From positions 186,001-250,000 of the forward strand of contig JACKMU010000006.1 of NCBI GenBank assembly GCA_024235215.1: a stretch of 64,000 nucleotides of DNA. The letters run 5' to 3'. Shown here one piece after another: positions 33,051-42,716 of this stretch. Under the pieces are notes generated by a model, which searched no databases, was not told the origin of the DNA, and worked only from the letters and a program-made list of their open reading frames with translations. The stretch is from Chromatiaceae bacterium. GTDB lineage: Bacteria; Pseudomonadota; Gammaproteobacteria; Chromatiales; Chromatiaceae. How positions within the stretch are numbered: position 1 is the first letter of the stretch; every line of letters starts with the position of its first letter. A program made the position numbers and the translations under genes.

Positions 33051-33160
33051 GGCGGGGGTGCCCCTGAGATTCCCGACAGACGACGGGTCTGGCGGTTTCT
33101 CGGGCGGGCTGAGAGATACCCTTTGAACCTGATCCGGGTCATGCCGGCGTAGGGAAGCAA
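33051..33160 (+). promoter_or_regulatory. TPP riboswitch (thi box)
   Basis: The conserved aptamer cores are present in order: GGGGTGCCCC opening the P1/P2 region, GGCTGAGAGATACC at about 33107-33120, then CCTTTGAACCTGAT and GGGTCATGCCGGCGTAGGGA at about 33119-33155. These are the TPP-binding CUGAGA and ACCUGAU elements. A variable stem fills 33070-33100. The aptamer ends about 65 bases before the thiC start, whose GGAGGC ribosome-binding site lies just upstream of the ATG, so control of translation is plausible. Confidence 0.95.
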
Positions 33161-33224
33161 CATACCTCCCTTTTCAGGTGCATCTCCCGTTTCCTCCATC
33201 ACCTATGAGCCGGAGGCGGAACCT

Positions 33225-35108
33225 ATGAGTGCAATCAGCAAAAACCTGCGGGACGCAACAGCCGAAATCGGTGCCAGGGCGGGGCAGCCAATCTCCGGAT
33301 CAAGCAAAATCTACGTCCAGGGCAGCCGTTCCGATATCCGGGTGCCGATGCGCGAGATACATCTCTCCGACACGCCTGCCAGCTTCGGCGCCGAGAAAAA
33401 TCCTCCGGTGACAGTTTACGACACCTCGGGACCCTATACCGACCCCAATGCGAGGATCGATCTGCGTAAAGGGCTGGAGGATATTCGCCGTCACTGGATC
33501 AAGGAGCGCGGCGACAGCGAACGGCTGCCCCAGCTCAGCTCCAGTTACGGCCGCCAGCGCGCCGCAGATGCTGCGCTGGATCATCTGCGCTTCGAGCACC
33601 TGCGTGCGCCGCGCCGGGCCAAAGCGGGTGCCAACGTCTCGCAGATGCACTATGCACGCAAGGGGATAGTCACACCGGAGATGGAGTTCGTCGCCATCCG
33701 CGAACGCCTGCGCCTGGATGAGGCGAGGGAGCAGGGGCTGTTGCGCCAGCAGCATCCGGGTTTCAGTTTCGGTGCCAGCATCCCGCAGGAGATCACCCCC
33801 GAATTCGTGCGCAGCGAGGTGGCGCGCGGTCGCGCGATCATCCCTGCCAACATCAACCATCCGGAGCTGGAGCCGGTGATCATCGGGCGCAACTTCCTGG
33901 TGAAGATCAACGGTAACATTGGTAACTCTGCGCTCTCCTCCAGTATCGAGGAGGAGGTGGAGAAGATGGCCTGGGGTATTCGCTGGGGCGCCGATACCAT
34001 TATGGATCTCTCCACCGGCAAGAATATCCACGAGACACGCGAGTGGATTCTGCGCAACTCACCGGTGCCGATCGGAACGGTACCGATCTACCAGGCACTC
34101 GAGAAGGTGGGCGGTGTGGCCGAGGAGCTGACCTGGGATATCATGCGCGATACGCTGATCGAACAGGCGGAGCAGGGGGTCGACTACTTCACCATCCATG
34201 CCGGGGTGCTGCTGCGCTACGTGCCGCTCACCGCCAACCGGGTGACCGGGATCGTCTCGCGTGGCGGTTCGATCATGGCAAAATGGTGCCTGGCCCATCA
34301 CCAGGAGAACTTTCTCTATACCCGTTTCGACGAGATCTGCGAGATCATGCGGGCTTATGACGTCTCCTTCTCACTCGGCGATGGTCTACGTCCCGGTTCC
34401 ATTGCCGATGGCAACGACGCCGCCCAGTTTGCGGAGTTGGAGACCCTTGGTGAGTTGACCAAAAAAGCCTGGGAGTATGATGTGCAGGTGATGATCGAAG
34501 GGCCGGGCCATGTGCCGATGCAGATGATCAAGGAGAACATGGACAAGGAGCTACAGGAGTGCTACGAGGCGCCCTTCTATACATTGGGCCCGCTGGTGAC
34601 CGATATCGCGCCTGGCTACGACCATATCACTTCAGGCATAGGTGCCGCCCAGATCGGTTGGTATGGCTGTGCGATGCTCTGCTATGTCACGCCGAAAGAG
34701 CACCTCGGTCTGCCGGACAGAGAGGATGTGCGTGAAGGGATCATCACCTATAAGATCGCCGCGCATGCAGCCGATCTGGCCAAGGGGCACCCAGGCGCGC
34801 AGATCCGTGACAACGCGATGTCCAAGGCGCGTTTTGAGTTTCGTTGGGAGGATCAATTCAATCTGGGGCTGGATCCGGAGCGGGCGCGCGAGTACCACGA
34901 TGCGACGCTGCCCAAGGAGTCGGCCAAAGTGGCTCACTTCTGCTCCATGTGCGGACCCAAATTCTGTTCCATGAGGATCTCCCAGGATGTGCGCGAATAT
35001 GCGGCGAACAAGGGGATCGACAACATCGACAGCGCAGTCGCTGAGGGTATGGCGGAAAAGTCCCGTGAGTTCACCGAGGGGGGTGGCAAGATCTACCAAG
35101 AGGCTTAA
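33225..35108 (+). CDS. thiC: Phosphomethylpyrimidine synthase
   Basis: A 627-residue radical SAM enzyme that converts aminoimidazole ribotide to hydroxymethylpyrimidine phosphate, the pyrimidine of thiamine. The fold and motifs match: VSQMHYARKGIVTPEMEFVA, NIGNSALSSSIEEEVEKM, TIHAGVLLRYVPLT, GIVSRGGSIMAKWCL and EGPGHVPMQ. The C-terminal cluster motif CSMCGPKFC ligates the 4Fe-4S cluster. It is controlled by the upstream TPP riboswitch and is first in thiCSGH. Confidence 0.98.
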   Translation: MSAISKNLRDATAEIGARAGQPISGSSKIYVQGSRSDIRVPMREIHLSDTPASFGAEKNPPVTVYDTSGPYTDPNARIDLRKGLEDIRRHWIKERGDSERLPQLSSSYGRQRAADAALDHLRFEHLRAPRRAKAGANVSQMHYARKGIVTPEMEFVAIRERLRLDEAREQGLLRQQHPGFSFGASIPQEITPEFVRSEVARGRAIIPANINHPELEPVIIGRNFLVKINGNIGNSALSSSIEEEVEKMAWGIRWGADTIMDLSTGKNIHETREWILRNSPVPIGTVPIYQALEKVGGVAEELTWDIMRDTLIEQAEQGVDYFTIHAGVLLRYVPLTANRVTGIVSRGGSIMAKWCLAHHQENFLYTRFDEICEIMRAYDVSFSLGDGLRPGSIADGNDAAQFAELETLGELTKKAWEYDVQVMIEGPGHVPMQMIKENMDKELQECYEAPFYTLGPLVTDIAPGYDHITSGIGAAQIGWYGCAMLCYVTPKEHLGLPDREDVREGIITYKIAAHAADLAKGHPGAQIRDNAMSKARFEFRWEDQFNLGLDPERAREYHDATLPKESAKVAHFCSMCGPKFCSMRISQDVREYAANKGIDNIDSAVAEGMAEKSREFTEGGGKIYQEA

Positions 35109-35126
35109 CGTTCGCTGAGAGAGAAG

Positions 35127-35333
35127 ATGATCCACATTCTGGTAAACGATGACGAGACGATGCTCGAGCAGGGCTGCACCCTAGATGGCTTGCTCAGGCA
35201 GCTGTCGATGGATCAGTTGGAGCGCATCGCCATTGCGGTAAACGATACTGTGATTCGCCGCTCCGACTGGGCGTGCCACCAGCTCAATGAAAATGACCGG
35301 GTGCTGGTGATCGCACCCATTCAGGGAGGATGA
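35127..35333 (+). CDS. thiS: Thiamine sulfur carrier protein
   Basis: A 68-residue ubiquitin-like protein ending VLVIAPIQGG, the C-terminal Gly-Gly that is adenylated and thiocarboxylated to donate sulfur for the thiazole. The N-terminus (IHILVNDDETMLEQGCTLDG) has the beta-grasp pattern. It lies 18 bases after thiC. Confidence 0.93.
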   Translation: MIHILVNDDETMLEQGCTLDGLLRQLSMDQLERIAIAVNDTVIRRSDWACHQLNENDRVLVIAPIQGG

Positions 35334-35343
35334 GTTTAAGCTA

Positions 35344-35403
35344 CTGGGGACTGGTTACTAGGAATGAGCACCCAGGACCTGGCACCTATAACCTAGGTCC
35401 TAG
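35344..35403. repeat. Short tandem palindromic repeats between thiS and thiG
   Basis: Two 21-base units each hold an 11-base palindrome followed by CACC: CCAGGACCTGG at 35372-35382 and CTAGGTCCTAG at 35393-35403. A degenerate third copy (CTGGGGACTGG) starts near 35344. The block sits between otherwise tightly packed genes and looks like a small dispersed intergenic repeat. Confidence 0.5.
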
Positions 35404-35432
35404 CACCAATATTCCAGACGGGAATAAGCAAC

Positions 35433-36212
35433 ATGAAACAGACCGAAACATTGCGCATCGGTGATCGCGAATACTGGTCGCGGCTCTTTCTCGGGACCGG
35501 TAAGTTCGGTTCCTATCCGTTGATGCGCCAGGCGGTGGAGGCTTCAGGCACCGAGCTGGTCACCGTGGCGTTGCGCCGGGTTCACCTGCACGAGGCGCAG
35601 GATGATGTGATCGCTCATCTGCAGCTGCCCGGGGTCCATCTGCTACCCAACACCTCCGGAGTGCGCAGCGCCAAGGAGGCGGTGCTTGCGGCTCAGTTGG
35701 CGCGCGAGTCACTGCAGACCAATTGGCTGAAGCTGGAGATTCATCCCGACCCGCGCTATCTGCTGCCCGATCCGATCGAGACCATGCTGGCCACTGAGAT
35801 ACTGGCCAGGGAGGGATTTTTCGTGATGGCCTACTGTAATGCCGATCCAGTGCTGTGCAAGCGGCTGGAGGAGGCGGGTGCCGCCGCGGTGATGCCATTG
35901 GGTGCTCCAATCGGCACCAACCAGGGTCTGCAGACCAAGGCAATGCTTGAGATCATCATTGAGCAGAGCCAGGTCGCGGTGGTGGTCGATGCGGGCATCG
36001 GAGCGCCTTCGCACGCTGCCGAGGCGATGGAGATGGGTGCCGATGCGGTGCTGGTGAATACCGCGATTGCAGTGGCGGGAGATCCGGTGGCGATGGCGGA
36101 GGCGTTTCGGCTGGCCATCCGAAGTGGTCGCATGGCATACGAGTCGCGCCTGGGTTTGGTCAGTAAACAGGCTGATGCGAGCAGTCCGCTGACCGCTTTC
36201 CTCTCCAACTGA
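35433..36212 (+). CDS. thiG: Thiazole synthase
   Basis: A 259-residue TIM-barrel enzyme that builds the thiazole phosphate from deoxyxylulose phosphate, dehydroglycine and ThiS-thiocarboxylate. Family segments are SRLFLGTGKFGSYP, TVALRRVH, LLPNTSGVRSAKEAV, IHPDPRYLLPDPIET, VMPLGAPIGTNQG and VVVDAGIGAPSHAAEAMEMG. The Schiff-base Lys is in NWLKLEIHPD. Separated from thiS by the repeat above. Confidence 0.97.
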   Translation: MKQTETLRIGDREYWSRLFLGTGKFGSYPLMRQAVEASGTELVTVALRRVHLHEAQDDVIAHLQLPGVHLLPNTSGVRSAKEAVLAAQLARESLQTNWLKLEIHPDPRYLLPDPIETMLATEILAREGFFVMAYCNADPVLCKRLEEAGAAAVMPLGAPIGTNQGLQTKAMLEIIIEQSQVAVVVDAGIGAPSHAAEAMEMGADAVLVNTAIAVAGDPVAMAEAFRLAIRSGRMAYESRLGLVSKQADASSPLTAFLSN

Positions 36213-36224
36213 GTGAATTGGCCA

Positions 36225-37337
36225 ATGAGTTTCCTGGACGAATTCCAGCTCCACTCCTGGGAGGAGATGGGCGCAAGAGTCTATTCCAAAACCGGTACGG
36301 ATGTGTTGCATGCATTGAACAAACGCACCAGGCGTGATCTGGATGACTTCTGCGCGCTCATTTCACCGGCGGCGGAGGCGTATCTGGAGGAGATGGCGCA
36401 GCTCAGCTATCGACTGACGCGCAAACGTTTTGGCAACACCACGCAACTCTACATCCCGCTCTACCTCTCCAACGAGTGCCACAACATCTGCACCTATTGC
36501 GGGTTCAGCGTAGACAATCGGCTGGAGCGGCTTACCCTGAACCGTGAGCAGCTGATGCAGGAGGTGGTGGAGATCAAGGCTCAAGGGTTCGAACATATAC
36601 TGCTGGTCACCGGCGAGGCCAACCGCAAGGTGGGCGTGGACTACCTGGAGCAGGTGCTGGATTGGATCCGGCCACACTTTGCCAGCGTCAGCATGGAAGT
36701 GCAGGCGCTGGCGCAGGCCGATTACGAACGGCTGATCCGGTGTGGGTTGAGCAGTGTGATGATCTATCAGGAGACCTACAACAGCCATAACTACAAGTCG
36801 TACCACCCAAAAGGGAAGAAGTCCAACATGGCCTACCGGTTGGAAGCTCCAGACCGTCTGGGGCGTGCCGGAATATACCGCATCGGCATAGCGGCGCTGC
36901 TCGGTCTGGAGGATTGGCGGATCGATTCTGCTTTCGTTGCACTGCATCTGGCCTACCTGGAGCGACGCTACTGGCGTACCAGGTATTCAATTTCGTTGCC
37001 CCGGTTGCGCCCCGCCGCTGGCTATCAGGCGCCCAACGTCACGGTCAGTGACCGCGATTTCGTGCAGTTGATCTGTGCCTACCGGATCTACAATGAAAAT
37101 GTGGAGATCTCTCTCTCCACTCGTGAGAGTCCGGGGCTGCGCGACCATCTCTTGAAGCTTGGTATCACCACCATGAGCGCCGGATCCAGGACCGATCCCG
37201 GCGGTTATACCCTCGCCAAGGAGGCGCTGGAGCAGTTCGAGATTAGTGATGAGCGCTCTCCCGCGCAGGTGGCGGCAATGATCCGCAGCCAGGGTTTCGA
37301 TCCGGTGTGGAAGGATTGGGACAGGGTGCTGGAGTAG
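36225..37337 (+). CDS. thiH: 2-iminoacetate synthase
   Basis: A 370-residue radical SAM tyrosine lyase that makes dehydroglycine for thiazole synthesis. The cluster motif CX3CX2C is in SNECHNICTYCGFSVDN. Other family stretches are LLVTGEANRKVGVDYL, QETYNSHNYKSYHPKGKKS and GIAALLGLEDWR. The ATG at 36225 is preferred; a GTG at 36213 directly after the thiG stop would add four residues. It is last in the thi operon; thiE, thiD and a ThiO-type oxidase are not here. Confidence 0.96.
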   Translation: MSFLDEFQLHSWEEMGARVYSKTGTDVLHALNKRTRRDLDDFCALISPAAEAYLEEMAQLSYRLTRKRFGNTTQLYIPLYLSNECHNICTYCGFSVDNRLERLTLNREQLMQEVVEIKAQGFEHILLVTGEANRKVGVDYLEQVLDWIRPHFASVSMEVQALAQADYERLIRCGLSSVMIYQETYNSHNYKSYHPKGKKSNMAYRLEAPDRLGRAGIYRIGIAALLGLEDWRIDSAFVALHLAYLERRYWRTRYSISLPRLRPAAGYQAPNVTVSDRDFVQLICAYRIYNENVEISLSTRESPGLRDHLLKLGITTMSAGSRTDPGGYTLAKEALEQFEISDERSPAQVAAMIRSQGFDPVWKDWDRVLE

Positions 37338-37391
37338 TCTGGTTCCGGCAGGCGCTGAAGGGAAGCGGTAGCCGGCGAGTCGTCGTCACAT

Positions 37392-40055
37392 TCAACCTAC
37401 GGATGAGTAGTGTTGTTTTGCGACTGCATCGAAATCCTGTTCCAGTGGCTGACAGGAAGGAAGTAACCTTTGTGGAGGGGCGATGCCGTATCCCTGCGCC
37501 ATATCCACCCCGATCTGTTGTAGTGAATGGAGAATCTCGTCGTTTTCGACATACTCAGCGATGGTTTTCAACCCCATCACATGGCCGATCTCATTGATCG
37601 CCTTGACCATCGAGAAGTCGATTGGATCCGAACAGATATCCTTGACGAACTGGCCGTCGATTTTCAGGTAATCCACCGGCAGATTTTTCAGGTAACCGAA
37701 CGATGACATACCGCTCCCGAAGTCATCCAGCAGAAAGGAACAGCCCAGCTTTTTCAGTTCGGTCATGAAGTTGATCGCTTTGTCCAAGTGGGTAATCACC
37801 TGGGTCTCAGTTATCTCAAAACCGATCGTTTCCGGCGGAATGGCGTATTCCGCCATCTCCGATTTCACAAACTCGAGAAAACTGGGGTCGACCAGTGAGG
37901 CACCGGACAAATTGATTGTGTATACGAAAGTCGATCGCCGACCTGCGCGCTGTTGCTGCATCTCGAAACAGTGTCGGAGGTAGGCGCCTTCGGTCTGAAA
38001 CAGTTGGTGAATGATCCAGCGGTCGACATCCCGCATCAGCCCGGTGCGTTCGGCAATCGGAATGAAAGCTCCGGGAGCGATGACGCCGCCCTTTCGGTCC
38101 AGCATGCGCACCAGAATCTCCCGATGGTGCTGCTGGTGCGGCAGCGGGCTCTCCGTGTCCACGATCGGCTGACAGAAGAGCAGCAGTCGATCGTCACGTA
38201 AAGCGTGGCGAATGCGCGATGCCTGGTTCAGCTCCTCCATGCGTTGAATGATCTTGCGGTCGTCGACCTGGCCGACAAAGACCTTGTTGCGCCCCTGCTC
38301 CTTGGCCGCATAACAGGCCGCATCGACTGTGGCCAGAAGATCCTCCAGATCACAGGTGTTCTGATCTATTCTCACCAAACCCATACTGGCGCCGACATGG
38401 AATACCTTGTTCAGGAATGAGAAGCGGATGTCGTTGATCGAATCGATCAGCCCTTCTGCTATTTTGATTGCTTCGTCGATGTCGCAGTCCGCCAGCAACA
38501 GGCCAAATTCATCACCGCCCAGCCGTGCCACGGTATCTCCCTTGCGGGTCTGGCTCAGCAATAGCGCGCTTACCTGCTTGAGCAGTCTGTCGCCTGCCTG
38601 ATGGCCACAGGTATCGTTGACGATCTTGAACTCATCGAGATCGATATAGATTAGCCCCTGGGTTGCATCGCGGTTGGTCTGTGCCGTTTCGATCGCGTTG
38701 GCTACACTGCGACGAAACTCACTTCTGTTGAGCAGTCCGGTAAGGTCGTCTCTGCTGGCTTTCCAGGCGAGGCGTCGTTTCAGTTCGTGCTCGTGCCCCA
38801 TGTTGCGCAGCACGATCACCCGGCCTGCCGACAGCCCGCTACCCTGCACCCTGGCAACCGAGAGGTGGACCGCAGTTTTGTGTCCGCCGGGCGTTATCAG
38901 AACAGCATCTGACTCGCAGTTGGCATGCGGGTCAATTTCGGGGCTGTGCAGCATATAGAGGAGTTTCTGTTTGCTGCGATCACTGCGGATATCGAGCACG
39001 TCGTAGCAATCGGCCCCAATCGCACTGGCCTCTTCAATACCAATGAGTTGCGCTGCAGCCGGATTCAGATAGACGATTCGTCCTTTGGTGTCGGTACTGA
39101 CCACCGCATCAGCGATGGAGTTGAGAATTACCATCGCTCGCTCGCGCACATGCTGCAGCGCCTGTTCCGCATCGTGTTGTAGACTGAGCATATGCATACC
39201 GTAGCCAGCGGCGGAGAGCAGCGCGATAAGCACCAGTGAGAAGATCAGCAGCTCGCTCGATGAGAGTAGCTGCTGCGCGGCGAGATCGATGAGCACACCA
39301 TAGGCGATACTCTCTGAACCCAACGGGAAGTTGCCGTAAATTCCTATGGCTTGCCTGCCGTGGTCCTGGGTCAGATAGACCGTTCGTGCCGGCAACAGCG
39401 GGTCGGGCAGGAGCGGATTCAGTGTCAGATCGGGGGACCGCCCTTGGATGGCCAGTGTTGGCTGGCCATCCAGTCTGGCGCTAACCGCCGAGATGAAAGA
39501 GGTGCCACCGATCGCAAAGCCGCCACACAGGTAGCCTAGCGGGCGCCCGCTACGGATAAGCGGCTGGATTCGGCTGAGGTGGAACTGGGAGTCAGCCAGG
39601 AAAACCTCTTCGGTGTTGTTGGGCGGAGTGGCACCACAGTGAAACTGCTGTTGACGCGGCTGTTCCCCCAACTCAATCAGCTTTTGTGCATCGCCGTTTG
39701 CCAGCGTCAAAAAGAGGAGGTTGCTGATTTGCATTTGCGATTCGAGGTAACGACGCAACTGCGGCAGGGTTTCCTGGTCGACAGTGACCTGTAGCCTGTC
39801 GTCGGCGGCCAACCGTGTCAATGCGTTGCGGAACGCGCTCAACTCCTGGTCCAGCATCAGTTCGAAAATCTGCAGATTGTTGTGCAGCTGTCTCTCCCGA
39901 CTGGCGTCGAGTTGCTCTGAAAACGAGTGCCACAGAACTGCCGCGATCAATAGTCCAGGCGTCATCAGTGTTGCGCTGATCAGCAACAGATAACGGTGGC
40001 TATGGCGGACATTAGCCGAAACGCTGACTTCAGATCGAGGGCTCGAGTACTGCAT
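37392..40055 (-). CDS. PAS-GGDEF-EAL membrane signalling protein
   Basis: An 887-residue cyclic-di-GMP enzyme. An N-terminal helix (YLLLISATLMTPGLLIAAVL) and a second helix near residue 270 (LLIFSLVLIALLSAAGYGM) bracket a large periplasmic sensor domain. A PAS domain follows (about 305-420), then GGDEF (about 435-600) with the intact active site ARLGGDEFGLLLAD and RxxD-type I-site not obvious, then EAL (about 620-875). The EAL signature is REILVRM (Glu-Ile-Leu) and the downstream metal and catalytic motifs DDFGSGMSSFGYLKNLPVDYLK are kept. It could make or break cyclic-di-GMP; the EAL half looks catalytically competent. It is convergent with thiH. Confidence 0.92.
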   Translation of the reverse strand: MQYSSPRSEVSVSANVRHSHRYLLLISATLMTPGLLIAAVLWHSFSEQLDASRERQLHNNLQIFELMLDQELSAFRNALTRLAADDRLQVTVDQETLPQLRRYLESQMQISNLLFLTLANGDAQKLIELGEQPRQQQFHCGATPPNNTEEVFLADSQFHLSRIQPLIRSGRPLGYLCGGFAIGGTSFISAVSARLDGQPTLAIQGRSPDLTLNPLLPDPLLPARTVYLTQDHGRQAIGIYGNFPLGSESIAYGVLIDLAAQQLLSSSELLIFSLVLIALLSAAGYGMHMLSLQHDAEQALQHVRERAMVILNSIADAVVSTDTKGRIVYLNPAAAQLIGIEEASAIGADCYDVLDIRSDRSKQKLLYMLHSPEIDPHANCESDAVLITPGGHKTAVHLSVARVQGSGLSAGRVIVLRNMGHEHELKRRLAWKASRDDLTGLLNRSEFRRSVANAIETAQTNRDATQGLIYIDLDEFKIVNDTCGHQAGDRLLKQVSALLLSQTRKGDTVARLGGDEFGLLLADCDIDEAIKIAEGLIDSINDIRFSFLNKVFHVGASMGLVRIDQNTCDLEDLLATVDAACYAAKEQGRNKVFVGQVDDRKIIQRMEELNQASRIRHALRDDRLLLFCQPIVDTESPLPHQQHHREILVRMLDRKGGVIAPGAFIPIAERTGLMRDVDRWIIHQLFQTEGAYLRHCFEMQQQRAGRRSTFVYTINLSGASLVDPSFLEFVKSEMAEYAIPPETIGFEITETQVITHLDKAINFMTELKKLGCSFLLDDFGSGMSSFGYLKNLPVDYLKIDGQFVKDICSDPIDFSMVKAINEIGHVMGLKTIAEYVENDEILHSLQQIGVDMAQGYGIAPPQRLLPSCQPLEQDFDAVAKQHYSSVG

Positions 40056-40483
40056 TCAGCTGGTTTTCTGCGCCATTCTGGGTATCTCCCGGTAGGTAGG
40101 ATCGGCAGCGGTAAGCAGCGGCACGGGGATCTTGCTGCGTAGCATCATCAATCGTGCCTACTTGTAATCCGCCAATGCAGAAAACGTTAGCATCGATAGG
40201 GTGATCAATATGCTCGGAAGGTGGTGAAAAAGTCTGTTCATTCGACAGATTCTTGTCATTTGCTGCAATATCCTGAAGCGCCGACGGGAGAGGAGGATAC
40301 GGGTTGATTTTTCTTTGAATAAGAGTCGGCAGAAGCTCCCGGTGCTTTAATATGAATTGCACTTCTCGTTGGTGAATCATTCGCTTGCTGCCTGCGATGG
40401 ATTGCAGCCACTTCCTGAGTTGTTTAGATTTACTCTTGCGGCGTGTCGACGCAGCCACCGCGATAGAGAACGGAGAGTGACGC
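40056..40483. other. Gap between the GGDEF/EAL and HD-domain genes
   Basis: About 430 bases between divergent genes, more AT-rich than the flanks. The minus strand is open through the gap (possible ATGs at 40482 and 40380, stop at 40030, overlapping the GGDEF/EAL start), but the encoded sequence has low complexity and matches no family I know. No RNA gene or promoter is clear. Confidence 0.4.
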
Positions 40484-41062
40484 ATGCGAGGATTATTGAC
40501 CGAGCGCTTTATCGAGGCGTTGGGGTTCGCCACCCGGCTGCACGATACCCAGCTGCGCAAAGGATCGGGGGTTCCGTACTTCGCCCATCCCCTGGCCGTG
40601 GCCAGCCTGGTACTGGAGGCAGGCGGTACGGAAGACGAGGCGATCGCGGCACTGCTGCACGATGGTCCGGAGGACCAGGGCGGGCTGGAGACCCTGGAGG
40701 AGATCCGCAGCCGTTTTGGTGACGAGGTCGCCCGGATAGTGGCAGAGTGCTCGGACAGTTTCGCTGCGCAGAAGTCGCCGTGGCTGGAACGGAAAGCGAA
40801 CTATCTGCGCAACCTGGAGACGGCGTCCCCATCGGCGCTGCTGGTCTCCTGCGCAGACAAGCTGCACAATTCCCGCAGCATCGTCTCTGATTATCGACGT
40901 TTCGGCGAGGCGCTCTGGGAGCGCTTCCGTGGTGGGCGTGAGGGGACGCTCTGGTACTATCGGGAGCTGGTGCAGCGGTTCGCCGGCCGCCACGAGGCGC
41001 CGGAGATGTTTGCCGAGCTGCGGCGCACCGTTGCTGAGTTGGAGGCTATGACCGCAATCTGA
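40484..41062 (+). CDS. Stand-alone SpoT-like HD-domain phosphohydrolase
   Basis: A 192-residue HD-domain protein of the RelA/SpoT hydrolase type. Motifs are GFATRLHDTQLRKGSGVPYFAH, the HD signature AALLHDGPEDQGG, and the distal Asp in SCADKLHNSRSIVSDY. These fit small alarmone hydrolases (Mesh1/SAH-like), which degrade (p)ppGpp with Mn2+. No synthetase, TGS or ACT domain is attached. It lies alone between a divergent signalling gene and convergent nhaD. Nucleotide specificity cannot be read from sequence. Confidence 0.85.
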   Translation: MRGLLTERFIEALGFATRLHDTQLRKGSGVPYFAHPLAVASLVLEAGGTEDEAIAALLHDGPEDQGGLETLEEIRSRFGDEVARIVAECSDSFAAQKSPWLERKANYLRNLETASPSALLVSCADKLHNSRSIVSDYRRFGEALWERFRGGREGTLWYYRELVQRFAGRHEAPEMFAELRRTVAELEAMTAI

Positions 41063-41258
41063 AGCAGCAGGGTCGGGCCGATGGAAGCTCAGGTAGGGCG
41101 CTCTCTCCACCTACGGCAGGCCAATAACGAAGAGAGGTACTGCGTCTCATTGTTGGCGAAGCGTCACTCTTTAATGTGCCGGATGATCCCCGGAATGCAG
41201 GCGGTGCATGGGTGCAAACAGCCTGCCTGGATCCGGAGCCATCCGATCTGATGCCCTC

Positions 41259-42716
41259 TTAAAACTGATTCGAGTTGATCCAGAGGTGCGCCAGAATACT
41301 CACTGCATAGCCGAGCGCGATCACCGGTGTCCATTTCAGGTGCCCGAAAAATGTGTATTTGCCACGCGCCTGACCCATCAGTGCCACGCCTGCGGCGGAG
41401 CCGATCGAGAGCAGAGAACCGCCGACCCCCGCGGTCAGCGTGACCAGCAGCCACTGTCCCATAGGCATATCCGGCATCATGGTCAGCACCGCGAACATCA
41501 CCGGAATGTTGTCGACGATAGCGGAGAGCAGGCCGACGATCACGTTGGCATTGGTTGCGCCCAGGTCGACATACATCATCTGGGAGACCAGCGCCAGATA
41601 GCCGATGAAACCGAGACCACCGACGCAGAGCACCACACCATAGAAGAACAGTAGGGTGTCCCACTCCGCCCGGGCCACTTTGCGGAACACGTCAAACGCA
41701 ACCGGGTCACCCATCTGGGCGTCATGTTCGAGTTCGGTCTCATCCTCTATCGTTCTGGTTCGCTCTTTGTGGAAGGTCTTCTTCAGGTAAAAGCCGAAGA
41801 ACTGCAGATAAGCCAGACCGGTGAGCATGCCGATCACCGGTGGCATGTGCAGAAAATTGTGGAAGCTGACCGCGGTGGTGATGGTCAGCAGGAACAGGAA
41901 CATGATCCGTTTGGCGCCACGCTTCATCGCAATCGCGTTGCCTCCGCCGACCGGTTTTTCGTTGGGCACCGCCAGGCTCATGATCGCCGCGGGAACCAGC
42001 CAGTTGATCACTGACGGCAGGAAGAGTGTAAAGAAGGCCCAGAAGTCGACCGCTCCGCGCGGGGTGACGATACCTTTTTGCCACACCATCAGTGTGGTGA
42101 TATCGCCGAACGGACTGAACGCACCGCCGGCATTGGCAGCCACCACGATATTGATACAGGAGAGCAGCACGAACTTGGTGTTGTCGCCGCCCACTGCCAT
42201 CACCACTGCGCACATCAGCAGGGCGGTGGTGAGGTTGTCCGCCACCGGGGAGATGAAGAAGGCCAGTACGCCCGTGATCCAGAACAGCGAACGGAATCCA
42301 AATCCTTTCCGCACCAGCCAGGAGCGCAGCGCCTCGAACACGTTACGCTCGTCCATTGCGTTGATATAGGTCATCGCCACCAGCAGAAAGAGCATCAGCT
42401 CGGCGTACTCCAGCAGGTTGTGGCGCACCGCCTGCTCGGTGACATGAACCCCCATCTCCGGATGGCTCTGGTAGACCAGCGCGATCATGGCCCAGATGAT
42501 ACCCGCGGCCAGGATGACCGGTTTTGATTTCCGTAGATGGGTGAACTCTTCCGCCATGACCAGTCCGTAGGCCACTACGAACACTCCGATCGCGGCGTAT
42601 CCGACCCAGTGGCCGGTTAAGTCGAGACGACTGCCGTCGCCCGTCGATGCCAGTGCAATGCCGGGCAGAGCGATCGAAAATAGCAGTAGGATGAATTTTT
42701 GCAGTGGTATGGTCAC
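41259..42716 (-). CDS. nhaD: Sodium/proton antiporter NhaD
   Basis: A 485-residue membrane protein of the NhaD (ion transporter superfamily) type with a signal-like N-terminal segment and about twelve helices. Typical stretches are VTEQAVRHNLLEYAELMLFLLVA, ISPVADNLTTALLMCAVVMAVGG, NIVVAANAGGAFSPFGDITTLM and GLLSAIVDNIPVMFAV. It starts with GTG preceded by AGGATC. NhaD exchanges external protons for internal sodium in alkaliphilic, halophilic or marine bacteria. It is divergent from the DabA operon, and both systems depend on ion gradients. Confidence 0.93.
   Translation of the reverse strand: MTIPLQKFILLLFSIALPGIALASTGDGSRLDLTGHWVGYAAIGVFVVAYGLVMAEEFTHLRKSKPVILAAGIIWAMIALVYQSHPEMGVHVTEQAVRHNLLEYAELMLFLLVAMTYINAMDERNVFEALRSWLVRKGFGFRSLFWITGVLAFFISPVADNLTTALLMCAVVMAVGGDNTKFVLLSCINIVVAANAGGAFSPFGDITTLMVWQKGIVTPRGAVDFWAFFTLFLPSVINWLVPAAIMSLAVPNEKPVGGGNAIAMKRGAKRIMFLFLLTITTAVSFHNFLHMPPVIGMLTGLAYLQFFGFYLKKTFHKERTRTIEDETELEHDAQMGDPVAFDVFRKVARAEWDTLLFFYGVVLCVGGLGFIGYLALVSQMMYVDLGATNANVIVGLLSAIVDNIPVMFAVLTMMPDMPMGQWLLVTLTAGVGGSLLSIGSAAGVALMGQARGKYTFFGHLKWTPVIALGYAVSILAHLWINSNQF

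Noticed and set aside
40030..40560. Minus-strand frame through the gap upstream of the GGDEF/EAL gene
   Set aside because: Possible small gene overlapping the GGDEF/EAL start, but no ribosome-binding site, motif or family is visible; described as gap only.
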